From assembly GCF_011682175.1 (NCBI RefSeq), contig NZ_WHJG01000002.1, forward strand, positions 186,001 to 250,000: a DNA stretch of 64,000 nt, read 5' to 3'. Of this stretch, positions 23,735 through 34,919 are shown piece by piece (position 1 is the first letter of the stretch; the number at the start of each line of letters is the position of its first letter). The notes below the pieces were generated by a model that was given only the letters and a program-made list of their open reading frames with translations, had not been told where the DNA came from and did no database searches. This DNA is from Massilia frigida (GTDB lineage Bacteria; Pseudomonadota; Gammaproteobacteria; Burkholderiales; Burkholderiaceae_D). Both the position numbers and the translations under genes were made by a program.

Positions 23735-25132
23735 TTACTGCGCTTGCCAGCCGCCGCCCAATGACTGGATTAACGAAATCGCGGTGCTCTGGCGGTCGCC
23801 CTGCGCCTGCACCAGCGCGCGCCGCGCTGACAGCGCACTGGCCTGGGCCTGCACCACCTCGCTGTAACCGACCTGCCCCGCCTTGTAGCGATTGAGCATC
23901 TGCGCCTCGACCTGGTCGGCCGACTCGGACGCCTGGCGCCGCAGCACCATCTGCTGCGCCAGCACGCGCGTGGCGGAGAGCTGGTTTTCCACGTCGCCAA
24001 AGGCGTCGAGCACCGTCTGGCGGTAGCGCGCCACCGCCGCCTGCTGCCCTGCTTCGGCACCCGCCACGCTGGCGCGCGTGGCGCCGGCATTGAACAGGCT
24101 TTGCGCGGCGCTCAGGCCGAAGGACCACAGCGCGCTCGAGGCGCTGAACAGGTCCGACACCCTGCTGCCCGCATTGCCCACGGAGCCGGTCAGGCCGATG
24201 TTGGGATAGTAGGCCGAACGCGCGATGCCGATCTGCTCATTGGCCGACGCCACGCGCCGTTCGGCGGCGGCGATGTCGGGCCGCCGCTGCAACAGCGCCG
24301 ATGGCACGCCGACCGGAATCTCGGGCACAAAGGCTAGCCACGGCGCCGCCGCCAGGGTGAAGTCGGCCGGCGCCTTGCCCAGCAAGATGGCGATGGCGTG
24401 CTCGAACTGGGCCCGCTGGCGCACCAGCGACAAGGCGTCGATCCGGGCGTTGGCCAGTTGGGTGCTGGCCTGCAGCACGTCGGATTTGGCGGCGATGCCG
24501 GCATCGAAGCGGTTCTGCGTGATCTGCAGCAGCCGCTGGTAGCCTTCGATGGTGGCCGCCAGCAGCGCCGCCTGGGCATCGGTCTGGCGCAGCACGAAGT
24601 AATTGGCCGCCAGTTCGCCCTGGGCCGACAGGCGCGCCGATGCCAGGTCGGCGGCGCTGGCGTGGGCATTGGCGCTGCCCGCGCTCGCGCTGGCGCGCAA
24701 GCGGCCCCACAGGTCGGGTTCCCAGCTGGTGCCGATGTTGAGCCGGTAGTTGTTGTCGGCGCCGGCATTGCGCGTGCCCGAGCGCTCGCCGCTGGTACTG
24801 AGCGACACGCTCGGGAACAGGGCCGCGCGCTGCTGCTGCACCAGCGCGCGCGATTGCGCATACGCGGCTACGGCGGCGGCCACGTTCTGGTTCGAGACCT
24901 CGATCTGCCCGGCCAGTTCGTTCAAAACGGCATCGTTGAACAGGGTCCACCAGGGGCCGCGGTCGAGCGCATCGGCCGGGGCGGCGGGCGACCAGCCCTG
25001 GGCTTCCTTGAATGCGGCCGGTTCAGGCGTGGTGGGCTTCACGTACGCCGGGCCGACGGCGCAGCCGCCAAGCAGGAGAGCCGCCAGCGGTAAAAGACGA
25101 AGCAACGGAATGGCGCGCATAGGAATACTCAT
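23735..25132 (-). CDS. Outer membrane efflux lipoprotein (OprM/NodT family)
   Basis: A 465-residue outer membrane factor of RND pumps. It has a lipoprotein signal LLPLAALLLGGC (lipobox L-G-G-C) and the family opening CAVGPAYVKPTTPEP. Two homologous OEP halves are present, with NYRLNIGTSWEPDLWGRL and LLQRRPDIAAAERRV as conserved motifs. It forms the trimeric channel that lets the MdtABC pump expel substrate outside the cell. ATG 25130-25132 overlaps the mdtC stop (ATGA), showing translational coupling. Part of its coding sequence (24230-24280) was copied into the mosaic near 21.5 kb. Confidence 0.93.
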   Translation of the reverse strand: MSIPMRAIPLLRLLPLAALLLGGCAVGPAYVKPTTPEPAAFKEAQGWSPAAPADALDRGPWWTLFNDAVLNELAGQIEVSNQNVAAAVAAYAQSRALVQQQRAALFPSVSLSTSGERSGTRNAGADNNYRLNIGTSWEPDLWGRLRASASAGSANAHASAADLASARLSAQGELAANYFVLRQTDAQAALLAATIEGYQRLLQITQNRFDAGIAAKSDVLQASTQLANARIDALSLVRQRAQFEHAIAILLGKAPADFTLAAAPWLAFVPEIPVGVPSALLQRRPDIAAAERRVASANEQIGIARSAYYPNIGLTGSVGNAGSRVSDLFSASSALWSFGLSAAQSLFNAGATRASVAGAEAGQQAAVARYRQTVLDAFGDVENQLSATRVLAQQMVLRRQASESADQVEAQMLNRYKAGQVGYSEVVQAQASALSARRALVQAQGDRQSTAISLIQSLGGGWQAQ

Positions 25133-28100
25133 TGTGGATTGGGTGAGGCAGCATTGTCGGAATGATGACCAAGCTGGCGCTCGGCGGGGCTGCGGCGGCG
25201 CAGCTTGTCCATCACGACGTAGACGACGGGTGTGGTGAGCAAGGTCAGTACCTGGCTGGCGATCAGGCCACCGATGATGGCGATGCCGAGCGGGCGGCGC
25301 AGCTCCGAGCCTTCGCCAAAGCCGATCGCCAGCGGCAAGGCGCCCAGTGCCGCCGCCAGGGTGGTCATCAGGATCGGGCGGAATCGCAGCAGGCACGCTT
25401 CGCGCACCGCTTCGAGCGGCGTCAGGCCGCGCGTGCGCTCCGCTTCCAGCGCGAAGTCGATGATCAGGATCGCATTCTTCTTCACGATCCCGATCAGCAA
25501 AAACACGCCGATCAGGGCGATGATTGAAAATTCCATCTTGAACAGCAGCAGGGCCAGCACGGCACCCACGCCGGCCGATGGCAGGGTCGAGAGCACGGTG
25601 ATCGGGTGCACCAGGCTTTCGTACAGGATGCCGAGCACGATGTAGATGACGACGATGGCGGCCGCGATCAGCATCGGCTGCTCCTTGTTCGATTCATCGG
25701 CCGCGCGCGCCGTACCCTGGAAGCTGCCGCGCACATTGTTCGGCAGGCCGATGTCGGCCTCGGCCTGCTTCACCGCCGCCTGCCCGTCGGCCAGGTTGCT
25801 GCCCTGCGCCAGGTTGAACGAAACGGTCGTCGCCAGTTCGCCATCCTGGTGGTTGACCGAGGTCGGCGTGGAGCTTTCGGCGAAGCTGGCAATCGCCGAC
25901 AGCGGCACCATGGTGGTGGCAGCGCCGCTCAAAGCCTGGCCGCTGGATGGATCGCGCGCGGCGGTGGTGTTGGCTGGCGTGGCCGCGCCGCCGGCGCTGG
26001 CGGTGCCGCGCGAGGGCAGGTACACGTCGTTCAGCGCTTCGGGCGACTGCTGGTACTGCTTCGCCACGCCCATGATCACGCTGTACTGATTGAGTTCGTC
26101 ATAGATGGTGGTGACCTGGCGCTGGCCGAATGCGTTATACAGCGCATTGTCGACGTCGCGCGGGTTGATGCCCAGGCGCGCGGCGCTGTCCTTGTCGATC
26201 TGGACGAACATCTCGACGCCGTTTTCGGCCTGGTCGGTATCGACATCGACCAGCGCGCTCTGGCGCTTCATGGAATCGGCCAGCTTGCCGGCCCACAGTT
26301 TGAGGTCGGCCCGGTTGTCGCTCTTTAAGGTGTACTGGTAGGTCGAGTTGGACTGGCGCCCGCCCATGCGCAAGTCCTGCACCGGGTTGTGGAACATCGA
26401 CACGCCGGTGACCTTGGCCAGTTGCGGGCGCAGGCGCGCAATCACGGCCTGGCCGCCGTCGCTGCGTTCGGACACCGGTTTCAGGTTGATGAACATGAAA
26501 CCGCCGCCGGCGCGCGCGCCACCGGTAAAGCCGACCACCGTGGCCACCGCCGGGTCGCGCCGGATGATGTCGACCAGCTGCTTCAACTTGGCCTGCATGG
26601 CCTGGAACGAAATGCTCTGGTCGGCGCGCAGGCCGCCGCTGATCTGGCCCGTGTCCTGTTGTGGAAAGAAGCCCTTGGGCGCGGCGCTGAACAGATACAC
26701 ATTCAGGCCGATCACGAATACGAAAATGAGCATTACCAGCGCGATGCTGCCCAACGCCCAGTCGAGCGAATGCTCGTAGGCTTTGTGGATGCGGTCGAAA
26801 CCGCGCTCGGCCCAGCGCGCAAGGCGGCCGGGCTGGCGCTCACGGTCGGCGGGTTTGAGCAGCCAGGCGCACATCATCGGCGTGGTGGTGAGCGAAATCA
26901 CCAGCGAAATCATCACCGCCGCCGACAAGGTCACGGCGAACTCGCGGAACAGGCGGCCCACCTGCCCGCCCATGAACAGCAGCGGAATGAACACCGCCAC
27001 CAGTGACAGGCTGATCGACAGCACCGTAAAGCCGACTTCGCGCGCGCCCAGCAGCGCCGCCTTCATGCGGTCCATGCCGTTTTCGATGTGGCGGGCGGTA
27101 TTTTCCAGCACCACGATGGCATCGTCGACCACGAAACCGGTGGCCACGGTCAGCGCCATCAGCGACAGGTTGTTCAGGGAAAAACCCAGCATGTACATCA
27201 CCCCGAAGGTGCCGAGCAGCGACACCACCGTGGCCACCGCCGGGATGATGGTCGCGCGCACGCTGCGCAGGAACAGGCTGACCACCAGCACCACCAGCAG
27301 GATGGAGATCATCAGGGTCAGCTCGATTTCGGCGAGCGAGGAGCGGATCGAGTTGGTGCTGTCGGACGCCACTTCCAGCTTCACGTCTTGCGGCAGCTGC
27401 GCCTGGAGCGAGGGAATCAGGGAGCGCACGCCGTCCACCGTTTCGATGACGTTGGCGCCGGGCTGGCGCGTGATCAGCACGATCACCGCCGGCTGGCCGT
27501 TGAACAGGCCCAGTGTATTGACGTTTTCGACGCCATCGATCACGTCGGCCACGTCGTCCAGGCGCACGGCGGCGCCGTTGCGCCAGGCGACCACCAGGCT
27601 GCGGTAGTCGGCCGCGCTGCGCCCGCCGGTGGCGGTGCTGGCCTGCGAGTAGATTTGCAGGCGCATGCCATTGCCTTCGATCGCACCCTTGGGCCGGTTG
27701 GCATTGGTCGACTGGATCGCGGCGCGCACGTCCTCGGTCGAGACGCCGTAGCGGTTCAGCGCATACGGCAGCAATTCGACGCGCACCGCCGGCAGCGAAC
27801 CGCCGCCGATTTCCACGTCGCCCACGCCCTGCACCTGCGCCAGTTTTTGCTGCACCAGGTTCGATACCGACTCGAAAATCTGGCCCGGCGACTTGGTCTT
27901 GGACGTCAGCGCCAGGATGATGATGGGCGCGTCGGACGGATTGGCCTTGCGGTAGGTCGGATTGCTTTTGAGGGTGGACGGCAGGTCGGCGCGCGCCGCG
28001 CTGATGGCCGCCTGCACTTCGCGCGCGGCGGAATCGATCTTGCGGTTCAAATCGAACTGCAGGCTCACGCGCGTCGATCCGCTGCCACTCGACGAAGTCA

Positions 28101-28338
28101 TTTCGTTCACGCCGGAGATCACGCCCAGGCGCCGCTCCAGCGGCGTGGCCACGCTGGTCGACATGGTGTCGGGGCTGGCGCCCGGCAGCGACGCGCTCAC
28201 CGAGATGGTCGGGAAATCCACCTGCGGCAGCGGCGAGACCGGCAGCACGAAGAACGCGCCGATACCGGCCAGCGCGATGCCGAGCGTGAGCAGGACGGTG
28301 GCGATCGGGCGCCGCACGAATGGCTCGGACAGGTTCAC
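25129..28338 (-). CDS. mdtC: RND efflux permease, MdtC type
   Basis: A 1069-residue HAE1-RND transporter. The N-terminal [21 protein letters not shown] has a first TM, followed by two large periplasmic loops and 12 TM segments. TM4 has the proton-relay aspartate pair in GFVVDDAIV. The sequence [18 protein letters not shown] and its position after mdtB assign it to the MdtC half of the MdtBC heteromeric pump (bile salts, novobiocin and other amphiphiles in E. coli). The GTG start at 28336-28338 overlaps the mdtB stop (GTGA). A Ser/Ala/Thr-rich insertion around residue 790 in a periplasmic loop is longer than usual. Confidence 0.93.
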   Translation of the reverse strand: MNLSEPFVRRPIATVLLTLGIALAGIGAFFVLPVSPLPQVDFPTISVSASLPGASPDTMSTSVATPLERRLGVISGVNEMTSSSGSGSTRVSLQFDLNRKIDSAAREVQAAISAARADLPSTLKSNPTYRKANPSDAPIIILALTSKTKSPGQIFESVSNLVQQKLAQVQGVGDVEIGGGSLPAVRVELLPYALNRYGVSTEDVRAAIQSTNANRPKGAIEGNGMRLQIYSQASTATGGRSAADYRSLVVAWRNGAAVRLDDVADVIDGVENVNTLGLFNGQPAVIVLITRQPGANVIETVDGVRSLIPSLQAQLPQDVKLEVASDSTNSIRSSLAEIELTLMISILLVVLVVSLFLRSVRATIIPAVATVVSLLGTFGVMYMLGFSLNNLSLMALTVATGFVVDDAIVVLENTARHIENGMDRMKAALLGAREVGFTVLSISLSLVAVFIPLLFMGGQVGRLFREFAVTLSAAVMISLVISLTTTPMMCAWLLKPADRERQPGRLARWAERGFDRIHKAYEHSLDWALGSIALVMLIFVFVIGLNVYLFSAAPKGFFPQQDTGQISGGLRADQSISFQAMQAKLKQLVDIIRRDPAVATVVGFTGGARAGGGFMFINLKPVSERSDGGQAVIARLRPQLAKVTGVSMFHNPVQDLRMGGRQSNSTYQYTLKSDNRADLKLWAGKLADSMKRQSALVDVDTDQAENGVEMFVQIDKDSAARLGINPRDVDNALYNAFGQRQVTTIYDELNQYSVIMGVAKQYQQSPEALNDVYLPSRGTASAGGAATPANTTAARDPSSGQALSGAATTMVPLSAIASFAESSTPTSVNHQDGELATTVSFNLAQGSNLADGQAAVKQAEADIGLPNNVRGSFQGTARAADESNKEQPMLIAAAIVVIYIVLGILYESLVHPITVLSTLPSAGVGAVLALLLFKMEFSIIALIGVFLLIGIVKKNAILIIDFALEAERTRGLTPLEAVREACLLRFRPILMTTLAAALGALPLAIGFGEGSELRRPLGIAIIGGLIASQVLTLLTTPVVYVVMDKLRRRSPAERQLGHHSDNAASPNPQ

Positions 28339-31300
28339 TTGGCCCCCTCGCCCGCCACGATGGCGTCCTTACGCGGCCAGCGCCGCGCCAGGCTGTCGAA
28401 GCCGAGGTAAATCACCGGCGTCGTAAACAGCGTGAGCATCTGGCTGACGATCAGGCCACCGAAGATGGCCAGGCCCAGTGGGCGGCGCAGTTCGGCGCCC
28501 TCGCCCCAGCCGAGCATGAGCGGCACCGCCGCGAACAGCGCGGCCAGGGTGGTCATTAGAATCGGGCGAAAGCGCAGCAGCGCGGCCTGCCGGATCGCCT
28601 CGCGCGGGGCCATGCCCTGCTCCCGCTCCGCCTCGATGGCAAAGTCGATCATCATGATCGCGTTCTTCTTGACGATGCCGATCAGGAGAATGATGCCGAT
28701 AATGCCGATCACGCCCAGGTCCTGGCCGCTGATCATCAGCGCCAGCAGCGCGCCCACGCCGGCCGACGGCAAGGTGGACAGGATCGTCAGCGGATGCACA
28801 TAGCTTTCGTACAGCACGCCGAGCACGATGTAGACGCACACCACGGCCGCCAGGATGAGCCACAGCTGGTTCGACAACGACGCTTGATAGGCGCCCGCTG
28901 CGCCGAGGAAGGTCATGCTGACCGACGCCGGCAGCTTGATTTCCAGGGCGGCGGCGCGGATCGCCTCGACCGACTGGCCCAGCGAGACGCCCGGCGCGGT
29001 GTCGAAACCGATGGTGGTGGCCGGGTATTGCGCCACGTGGGTGATTTGCAGCGGTGCCGGCTGCTCGCTGATGTTTGCCACCGCCGACAGCGGCGTGGTC
29101 TTGCCGGAGCCGGTCTTGATCGGCAACTGGCCCAGCGCGGCGATCGACATGTGCGGGTCGCGCTGGGCTTCCAGGATCACGCGGTACTGGTTGGTCTCGG
29201 TGAAGATGGTTGAGACGATGCGCTGGCCATAGGCGCTGTACAGGGCGTCGTCGATGGAGGCCGCCGTGACCGACAGGCGCGAGGCGGTATCGCGGTCGAT
29301 GCCGACGAAGGCCGAGACGCCGGTGGCGCCTGCGTCGGTCACCACGTTCGTCACCTGCCTGTTCTGCTGGAGGTGCTTGACCAGCGTGGCCGCCCACTGG
29401 CTGACGGTGGCGCTGTCGGCCCCCTCGAGCGAGACGCGGTACAGGGTCGGGCCGCTTTCGGCGTCGATGGTCAGGTCCTGGGTCGGTTGCAGGTACAGGG
29501 TGACGCCGGCCACGTCGGCCACGCGGCGGCGCAGGCGCTCCATGATCGCGGCCTGGCTGGACGCCTTGTCGTGTTTCAGGTTGATCAGCATGCGGCCGGC
29601 GTGCAGCATGGTGTTATTGGCCGCATCGACGCCGACGTTGGAGCTGATCGACTCCACATCGGGATCGGCCAGGATCGCATTGCCGGCCGCCTGCTGCAGT
29701 TCGGCCATGCGGTCGTAGGAAATCGACTGGCGCATTTCCACGCGCGCCTGGAGCTGGCCGGTGTCCTGGGTCGGGAACAGGCCCTTGGGAATGAGCACAT
29801 ACAGCACGGCCGTGAGCACCAATGTAGCCAGCGCCACCAGCAGGGTCAGGCCCTGGCGCGCCAGTACCCAGTCCAGCGCGTGGCCGTAGCGGACGATCAC
29901 GCGCTCAAAAAAAAGCTGGGTGCGTTGCGCCATGCGCCCCGGCTTCTCGTCCTCATGGCTGCGCAGCCAGCGCGCCGACATCATCGGCACCAGCGTCAAC
30001 GACACCACGCCCGAGATCAGGATGGTGATCGCCAGGGTAATGGCGAACTCGCGGAACAGGCGCCCCACCACGTCGCCCATGAACAGCAGCGGAATCAGCA
30101 CGGCGATCAGCGACACCGTCAGCGAAATGATGGTAAAGCCGATCTGCGCCGCGCCCTTGACGGCGGCCGCCATCGGCGTTTCGCCTTCTTCGATGTAGCG
30201 CGCGATGTTTTCGATCATGACGATGGCGTCGTCGACCACGAAGCCGGTGGCGATCGTCAGCGCCATGAGGGACAGGTTATTCAGGCTGTAGCCGAGCAGG
30301 TACATGGCACCGCAGGTGCCGATCAGCGAGATCGGCACCGCCAGGCTGGCAATGACGGTGGCGCGCACGCTGTGCAGGAAGGCGAAGATCACCAGCACCA
30401 CCAGCGCCACGGCCAGCAGCAGTTCGAGTTCGACGTGGGTAACGGAGGCGCGGATGCCGGTGGTACGGTCCGACAGCACGTCGAGCCGCAGCGCGCCGGG
30501 CAGGCTCGCTTGCAGCTCGGGCAGGCGCGCCTTGATGGCGTCCACCGTGGCGATGACGTTGGCGCCGGGCTGGCGCTGCACGTTGAGGATGATGGCCGGC
30601 TTCATGTTGGCCCAGGCGCCCAGCTTGACGTTTTCGGCGCTGTCGACCACCTTGGCCACGTCCGACAGGCGCACCGGGGCGCCGTTGCGGTAGGCGATGA
30701 TCAGTTTTTCGTAATCGGGCACGGTCAAGAGCTGGTCGTTGGCGTTGATCGCGTAAGAGCGCGTGGGACCGTCGAAGTTCCCCTTGGCGCTGTTGGCGTT
30801 GGCGCCCGAGATCGCGCTGCGCAGCGTGTCCAGCCCCAGGCCGTAGGTGGCCAGCGCGCCGGTATCGGCCTGGATGCGCACCGCCGGCCGCTGTCCGCCG
30901 CTCAGGGTGACCAGGCCGACGCCCGCCACCTGGCTGATTTTCAGCGCCAGGCGCGTGTTGACCAGGTTCTGCACCCCGGTCAGCGGCACCGTGTCGGACG
31001 TGATGGCCAGGGTGAGCACCGGCGCGTCGGCCGGGTTGACCTTGGCGTACACCGGCGGCGCGGGCAGGTCGGCCGGCAGCAGCGAGCCGCCGGCGTTGAT
31101 CGCCGCCTGCACTTCCTGCTCGGCCACGTCGAGCGTTTGCCCCAGGCCGAACTGCAGCGTGACGATCGACACGCCGGACGCGCTGGTGGAACTCATGCGC
31201 TGCAGGCCGGACATCTGGCCGAAGCGGCGTTCCAGCGGCGCGGTGACGGTGCGCGCCATGACTTCCGGGCTGGCGCCCGGATACAGCGTCTGCACCTGGA

Positions 31301-31433
31301 TGGTCGGGAAATCGACCTGCGGCAGCGCCGATAGCGGCAGGAACTTGAAGCCGACAAAGCCGGCCAGCACGATCGCCAGCATCAGCAGCGAGGTGGCGAC
31401 CGGGCGCTGGATGAACGGAGCGGATGGATTCAT
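28335..31433 (-). CDS. mdtB: RND efflux permease, MdtB type
   Basis: A 1032-residue HAE1-RND transporter with close similarity to E. coli MdtB throughout the porter domain ([43 protein letters not shown]-like [12 protein letters not shown]). TM4 is [22 protein letters not shown] with the Asp pair. It forms the heterotrimer with MdtC in the inner membrane. ATG 31431-31433 lies 10 bp after the mdtA stop. Gene order and the stop/start overlaps downstream show a single mdtA-B-C-outer membrane factor transcription unit. Confidence 0.93.
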   Translation of the reverse strand: MNPSAPFIQRPVATSLLMLAIVLAGFVGFKFLPLSALPQVDFPTIQVQTLYPGASPEVMARTVTAPLERRFGQMSGLQRMSSTSASGVSIVTLQFGLGQTLDVAEQEVQAAINAGGSLLPADLPAPPVYAKVNPADAPVLTLAITSDTVPLTGVQNLVNTRLALKISQVAGVGLVTLSGGQRPAVRIQADTGALATYGLGLDTLRSAISGANANSAKGNFDGPTRSYAINANDQLLTVPDYEKLIIAYRNGAPVRLSDVAKVVDSAENVKLGAWANMKPAIILNVQRQPGANVIATVDAIKARLPELQASLPGALRLDVLSDRTTGIRASVTHVELELLLAVALVVLVIFAFLHSVRATVIASLAVPISLIGTCGAMYLLGYSLNNLSLMALTIATGFVVDDAIVMIENIARYIEEGETPMAAAVKGAAQIGFTIISLTVSLIAVLIPLLFMGDVVGRLFREFAITLAITILISGVVSLTLVPMMSARWLRSHEDEKPGRMAQRTQLFFERVIVRYGHALDWVLARQGLTLLVALATLVLTAVLYVLIPKGLFPTQDTGQLQARVEMRQSISYDRMAELQQAAGNAILADPDVESISSNVGVDAANNTMLHAGRMLINLKHDKASSQAAIMERLRRRVADVAGVTLYLQPTQDLTIDAESGPTLYRVSLEGADSATVSQWAATLVKHLQQNRQVTNVVTDAGATGVSAFVGIDRDTASRLSVTAASIDDALYSAYGQRIVSTIFTETNQYRVILEAQRDPHMSIAALGQLPIKTGSGKTTPLSAVANISEQPAPLQITHVAQYPATTIGFDTAPGVSLGQSVEAIRAAALEIKLPASVSMTFLGAAGAYQASLSNQLWLILAAVVCVYIVLGVLYESYVHPLTILSTLPSAGVGALLALMISGQDLGVIGIIGIILLIGIVKKNAIMMIDFAIEAEREQGMAPREAIRQAALLRFRPILMTTLAALFAAVPLMLGWGEGAELRRPLGLAIFGGLIVSQMLTLFTTPVIYLGFDSLARRWPRKDAIVAGEGAK

Positions 31434-31443
31434 CGCGCGCCCT

Positions 31444-32721
31444 TCATTTCGGCGTTCCTTCGCGCTGGCGGCGACGTCCGCCAGCGGCACCGGCAGCCGG
31501 CTTGTCGGTCGGCAGGGTCACTTTGGCGCCATCCTTGAGACGGTCGGCGCCTTCGGTGATCACCTGCTCGCCGGCTTTCAGGCCGGTTTTTACTTCCACC
31601 TTGTCGACCGTGGCCTGGCCGCGCGTGACCGGGCGCACCGCGACCGTGCGCTCGGCCGGATTGAGCACGTACACAAAGTCTCCCGTGCTGCCATGTCGCA
31701 GCGCGGTCACCGGCACCACCACGGCATCCTTGATGGTGCGCAGTTCCAGGCGCAGGTTGACGAACTGGCTGGGGAACAGCGCCTGGTCGCCGTTGGCGAA
31801 GCGCGCCTTGGCGCGCACGGTGCCGGTCTGCACATCGACCTGGTTGTCGAGCGCCTTGAATTCGCCTTTGGCAAGCGAGTTGGTACGGGTGCGGTCGAAC
31901 GCGGTGGCGGCCAGGCTGGCGCTGTCGCGGATGCGCCCTTGCAGGTCCGGCACGCGGTCTTGCGGCACCGCGAATTCGACATCGATGGGCGCGAGCTGGG
32001 TGATCACGGCGATGCCATTGGCGTCGCCGCTGCCGACCAGGTTGCCCATGTCGATCACGCGCAGCCCCACCCGGCCCGTGATCGGCGCCTTGACCTGGGT
32101 GTAGCTCAAATTCAGGCGCGCCACGCCTTCGGCCGCGCGGTCGCTCATGGCGGTGCCTTGCAGCTGCTTGACCAGCGCGGCTTGCGTGTCGACTTCCTGG
32201 CGCGCGATCGAGTCTTGCGCGAGCAGCGTGCGGTAGCGCTCCAGCGTGACCCTGGCGCCATCGAGCTGCGCTTCGTTGCGCTGGCGCGTGCCGGAGGCCT
32301 GCATCAGCGCCATCTCGAACGGACGCGGGTCGATGGTGGCCATCACCTGGCCCGCCTTGACCAGTTGTCCTTCGCTGAAGTGGATCTTTTGCAGGATGCC
32401 CGACACTTGCGGACGCACCGTGGCCGTGGCGGCGGCGGTGACGGTGCCGAGGGCGTCGAGGATGACCGGGATGTCGGTGCGTTCGGCCGTGGCCACGCCG
32501 ACCGTGGTCGCCATGCCGCCGCCGCGCCCACCACGGCCCCCGCCGCCACCACCACCGGGGCCGGATGGCGCGCCCGGCGCGGCGCCTGGGCCGCTGGCAG
32601 GGCTCTGGTGGGTCAGGTACCAGGCCAGTCCGCCCAGTCCGGCCATGGCGAGCACGGCAATCACGCTACCGATGATCTTGGCACGGCGGCTGCGCCGTGG
32701 CTGGGAAGGTGATGGGTTCAT
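31444..32721 (-). CDS. mdtA: RND periplasmic adaptor, MdtA type
   Basis: A 425-residue membrane fusion protein. One N-terminal TM anchor ([22 protein letters not shown]) is followed by an unusual Gly/Arg-rich linker at about residues 54-68. The lipoyl/biotinyl half-motifs lie around [27 protein letters not shown] and [17 protein letters not shown], with a coiled-coil hairpin between them, then beta-barrel and membrane-proximal domains. It bridges MdtBC to the outer membrane channel. ATG 32719-32721 has AAGGAA ten bases upstream. It is the first gene of the operon, and its promoter must lie in the 295 bp gap upstream. Confidence 0.93.
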   Translation of the reverse strand: MNPSPSQPRRSRRAKIIGSVIAVLAMAGLGGLAWYLTHQSPASGPGAAPGAPSGPGGGGGGGRGGRGGGMATTVGVATAERTDIPVILDALGTVTAAATATVRPQVSGILQKIHFSEGQLVKAGQVMATIDPRPFEMALMQASGTRQRNEAQLDGARVTLERYRTLLAQDSIARQEVDTQAALVKQLQGTAMSDRAAEGVARLNLSYTQVKAPITGRVGLRVIDMGNLVGSGDANGIAVITQLAPIDVEFAVPQDRVPDLQGRIRDSASLAATAFDRTRTNSLAKGEFKALDNQVDVQTGTVRAKARFANGDQALFPSQFVNLRLELRTIKDAVVVPVTALRHGSTGDFVYVLNPAERTVAVRPVTRGQATVDKVEVKTGLKAGEQVITEGADRLKDGAKVTLPTDKPAAGAAGGRRRQREGTPK

Positions 32722-32918
32722 GCTTTTCCTTGTCTTGATTGCAACGATTATTCAAGGAACTCTAGCACGGACAAGGTAAACGGCATGTTTCGGGGGAGAC
32801 AGCAACGGGCGCCAACAACAGGCGATTCATGGGCGGTATGGACATGCGCACGCCGCCACCGGGCGCGAACGCCTGGCGCAGGATGCCTTGTCATAGGGAG
32901 CAGAGGTACTGAAGGCGA

Positions 32919-32956
32919 CTTTGTAACAGGCTACATGGCGTTACAAAGCCGCTACA
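32919..32956. promoter_or_regulatory. Inverted and helically phased TACA half-sites upstream of mdtA
   Basis: A perfect 9 bp inverted repeat CTTTGTAAC (32919-32927) / GTTACAAAG (32940-32948) overlaps three direct half-sites CTACA, TTACA and CTACA starting at 32931, 32941 and 32952, that is spaced 10-11 bp. Spacing of one helical turn is typical of OmpR-family response regulators. It lies about 200 bp before mdtA. The rest of the 32722-33016 gap holds nothing else I can assign except the sppA hairpin. Confidence 0.35.
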
Positions 32957-32974
32957 AATCGATGGCTGGTCGGG

Positions 32975-32999
32975 CGGATGGGCATGGACTGCCCATCCG
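32975..32999 (-). terminator. Hairpin after sppA
   Basis: A perfect 10 bp stem CGGATGGGCA / TGCCCATCCG with a 5-base loop, 17 bases after the sppA stop on the minus strand. No U-tract follows, but stem strength and position fit a transcript 3' end. Confidence 0.55.
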
Positions 33000-33016
33000 G
33001 ATACAGCGGCAAAACG

Positions 33017-34882
33017 TCAGGGCGCCGTGCACATGCAGTGAGTGACCGCCGTAAATGGCTTGCGGTCCTTGGCCATGTCGGACAGCCAGCCCAGTTCCTT
33101 GCTCACTTCGGCCACGGCGCTCGATGGCACGCCGGTTGGCATCAGGCCCAGTTTGACCTCGATGTTGACCGCGTGCGCGGCGCTCACGCCGAACACGGAC
33201 GTGAGCACGCGCTCGAATGCCGACACCTCGCGCTCGACGTAAGCGACGCGGTAGCCGTCGGCCAGCTTGGCGCGTTTGGCGGCCGACTTGAGCGCATCGG
33301 TGTAGCTGCCGATGGTGTCGACCAGGCCGCGTTCCTTGGCCTGCACGCCAGTCCACACGCGGCCCTGCCCCACTTCGTCGATCTTCGGCTGGGTGGTCTT
33401 GCGCGCCGCGGCGGCCTTGGTGGTGAAGTCGCTGTAAATATGGTTGATGCTGCTCTGGATCAGCTGGGCGAAGCGCGGGTCGAGCGGACGCATTGGATTG
33501 TAGGCGTCGGCCAGCCAGGTGGTGGTCACGCCGGCAGTGTGGATGCCCAGTTTGTCGACCACTTTTTCGGCGGTCGGCAAGATCGCGAACACGCCGATCG
33601 AACCGGTGATGGTGGCGCGGTCGGCAACCACTTCGTCGGACGCCATCGAAATCCAGTAGCCGCCGGATGCCGCCACGCTGCCCATCGACACCACCACCGG
33701 CTTGCCGGCGGCGCGCGTCAGTTCCAGCTCGCGCCGGATCAGTTCCGAACCGAAGGCGCTGCCGCCGGGCGAATCGACGCGCAGTACGACCGCCTTGATC
33801 TGCTTGTCCTCGCGCGCCTTGCGAATCAGGTTCGCGGTGGACAGGCCACCGATCGAGCCCGCAGGTGCATTGCCGTCGCTGATTTCGCCGGCGGCCACGA
33901 TCACGCCAACGGCCTCGCCCATCAGATCCGGGGTCGTGCGCATCAGGTACTCGCCGAATGCAACCTGGCGAAAGCTCGTGCCTTCATCGTCCCTGGCGCC
34001 GCGCGCGATCATCAAGGCGCGCACTTCGTCGCGCGTTTTCAGGCCGTCCACCAGTTTGCTGGAGAGGGCCAGCTTGCCGGTGTCGCCGCCGGCTTCTTCC
34101 ATCAGGGCAGGAAGGTTCTCGATGCTCTTGGCGATCCAGCCGGCCGGCAGCTTGCGGTTTTTTTCGACGTCGGCGGTGTAGCCGGCCCACAGTGCCTTGT
34201 AGAGGAAGGCGTCCGCTTCGGCGGCCTCCGGCGACGGGCCATTGCCAATGTACGGCTCGGCGAAGCTCTTGTAGGTACCGACCTTCATCAGGTTGACCGT
34301 CACGCCAACCTTGTCGAGCGCATCGCGGTAGTAGTTGCGGTAACGGCCGAAGCCTTCGATCATGACCGCGCCCATCGGGTGCAGATAGACCTGGGTGGCG
34401 TGCGAGGCGATGCTGTACTGGCGCTGGTCGAACGAGCTGCCCCAGGCAATGACGGGCTTGCCGGACGCCTTGACGCGGTCGATGGCCAGGCCGACTTCAT
34501 TGAGCATGGCCAGGCCGGCGCCATCCATCTCGTCGAGCAGCAGCAGCACGCTGCTGATCTGCGGGTCCTTGGCGGCCCGATCGAGCACGGTGAGCACGTC
34601 GCGCAGCTGCACCGACCTGCGTACTTCGCCAGCGCCGGCGTTGGCCATGAGCGCCTCGCGCACGTTGCCGCTGTGCTGTTCGACCAGGTTGCCCTTGATT
34701 TCGAGCACCAGCGCGGTCTGTTTCGCGATCGGCTTGACGCCGCCGCCGCCGAACATGGCGATCAGCAGGAATACGACGATGACCAGGAACAGCACGTTGA
34801 GCACGCCCCGGCGCGTGCTGTCGACCGCTCTCCAGAACACGCCGAAACCACGGCGAAGGGAAGACAAGGGTTTGAATGACAT
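33017..34882 (-). CDS. sppA: Signal peptide peptidase SppA, 67 kDa type
   Basis: A 621-residue S49 peptidase, the long Gram-negative form with tandem domains. One N-terminal TM helix (GVLNVLFLVIVVFLLIAMF) anchors it in the inner membrane, facing the periplasm. The catalytic dyad is Lys205 in GTYKSFAEP (N-terminal half) and Ser406 in GSVAASGGYW (C-terminal half), close to E. coli K209/S409. It degrades cleaved signal peptides. Its stop is followed by a strong hairpin. It lies 37 bp downstream of a sodium/solute symporter gene on the same strand and may be co-transcribed with it. Confidence 0.95.
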   Translation of the reverse strand: MSFKPLSSLRRGFGVFWRAVDSTRRGVLNVLFLVIVVFLLIAMFGGGGVKPIAKQTALVLEIKGNLVEQHSGNVREALMANAGAGEVRRSVQLRDVLTVLDRAAKDPQISSVLLLLDEMDGAGLAMLNEVGLAIDRVKASGKPVIAWGSSFDQRQYSIASHATQVYLHPMGAVMIEGFGRYRNYYRDALDKVGVTVNLMKVGTYKSFAEPYIGNGPSPEAAEADAFLYKALWAGYTADVEKNRKLPAGWIAKSIENLPALMEEAGGDTGKLALSSKLVDGLKTRDEVRALMIARGARDDEGTSFRQVAFGEYLMRTTPDLMGEAVGVIVAAGEISDGNAPAGSIGGLSTANLIRKAREDKQIKAVVLRVDSPGGSAFGSELIRRELELTRAAGKPVVVSMGSVAASGGYWISMASDEVVADRATITGSIGVFAILPTAEKVVDKLGIHTAGVTTTWLADAYNPMRPLDPRFAQLIQSSINHIYSDFTTKAAAARKTTQPKIDEVGQGRVWTGVQAKERGLVDTIGSYTDALKSAAKRAKLADGYRVAYVEREVSAFERVLTSVFGVSAAHAVNIEVKLGLMPTGVPSSAVAEVSKELGWLSDMAKDRKPFTAVTHCMCTAP

Positions 34883-34919
34883 CGGTACTCCGGCAGAAAA
34901 ATGAGGGGGTTGGTAAAGG

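Noticed and set aside
29373..31334. A 653-codon open frame opposite mdtB, and similar ones opposite mdtC, sppA and the GGDEF-EAL gene
   Set aside because: All are mirror frames of real genes, with repetitive His/Gln/Arg composition and no recognisable motifs.
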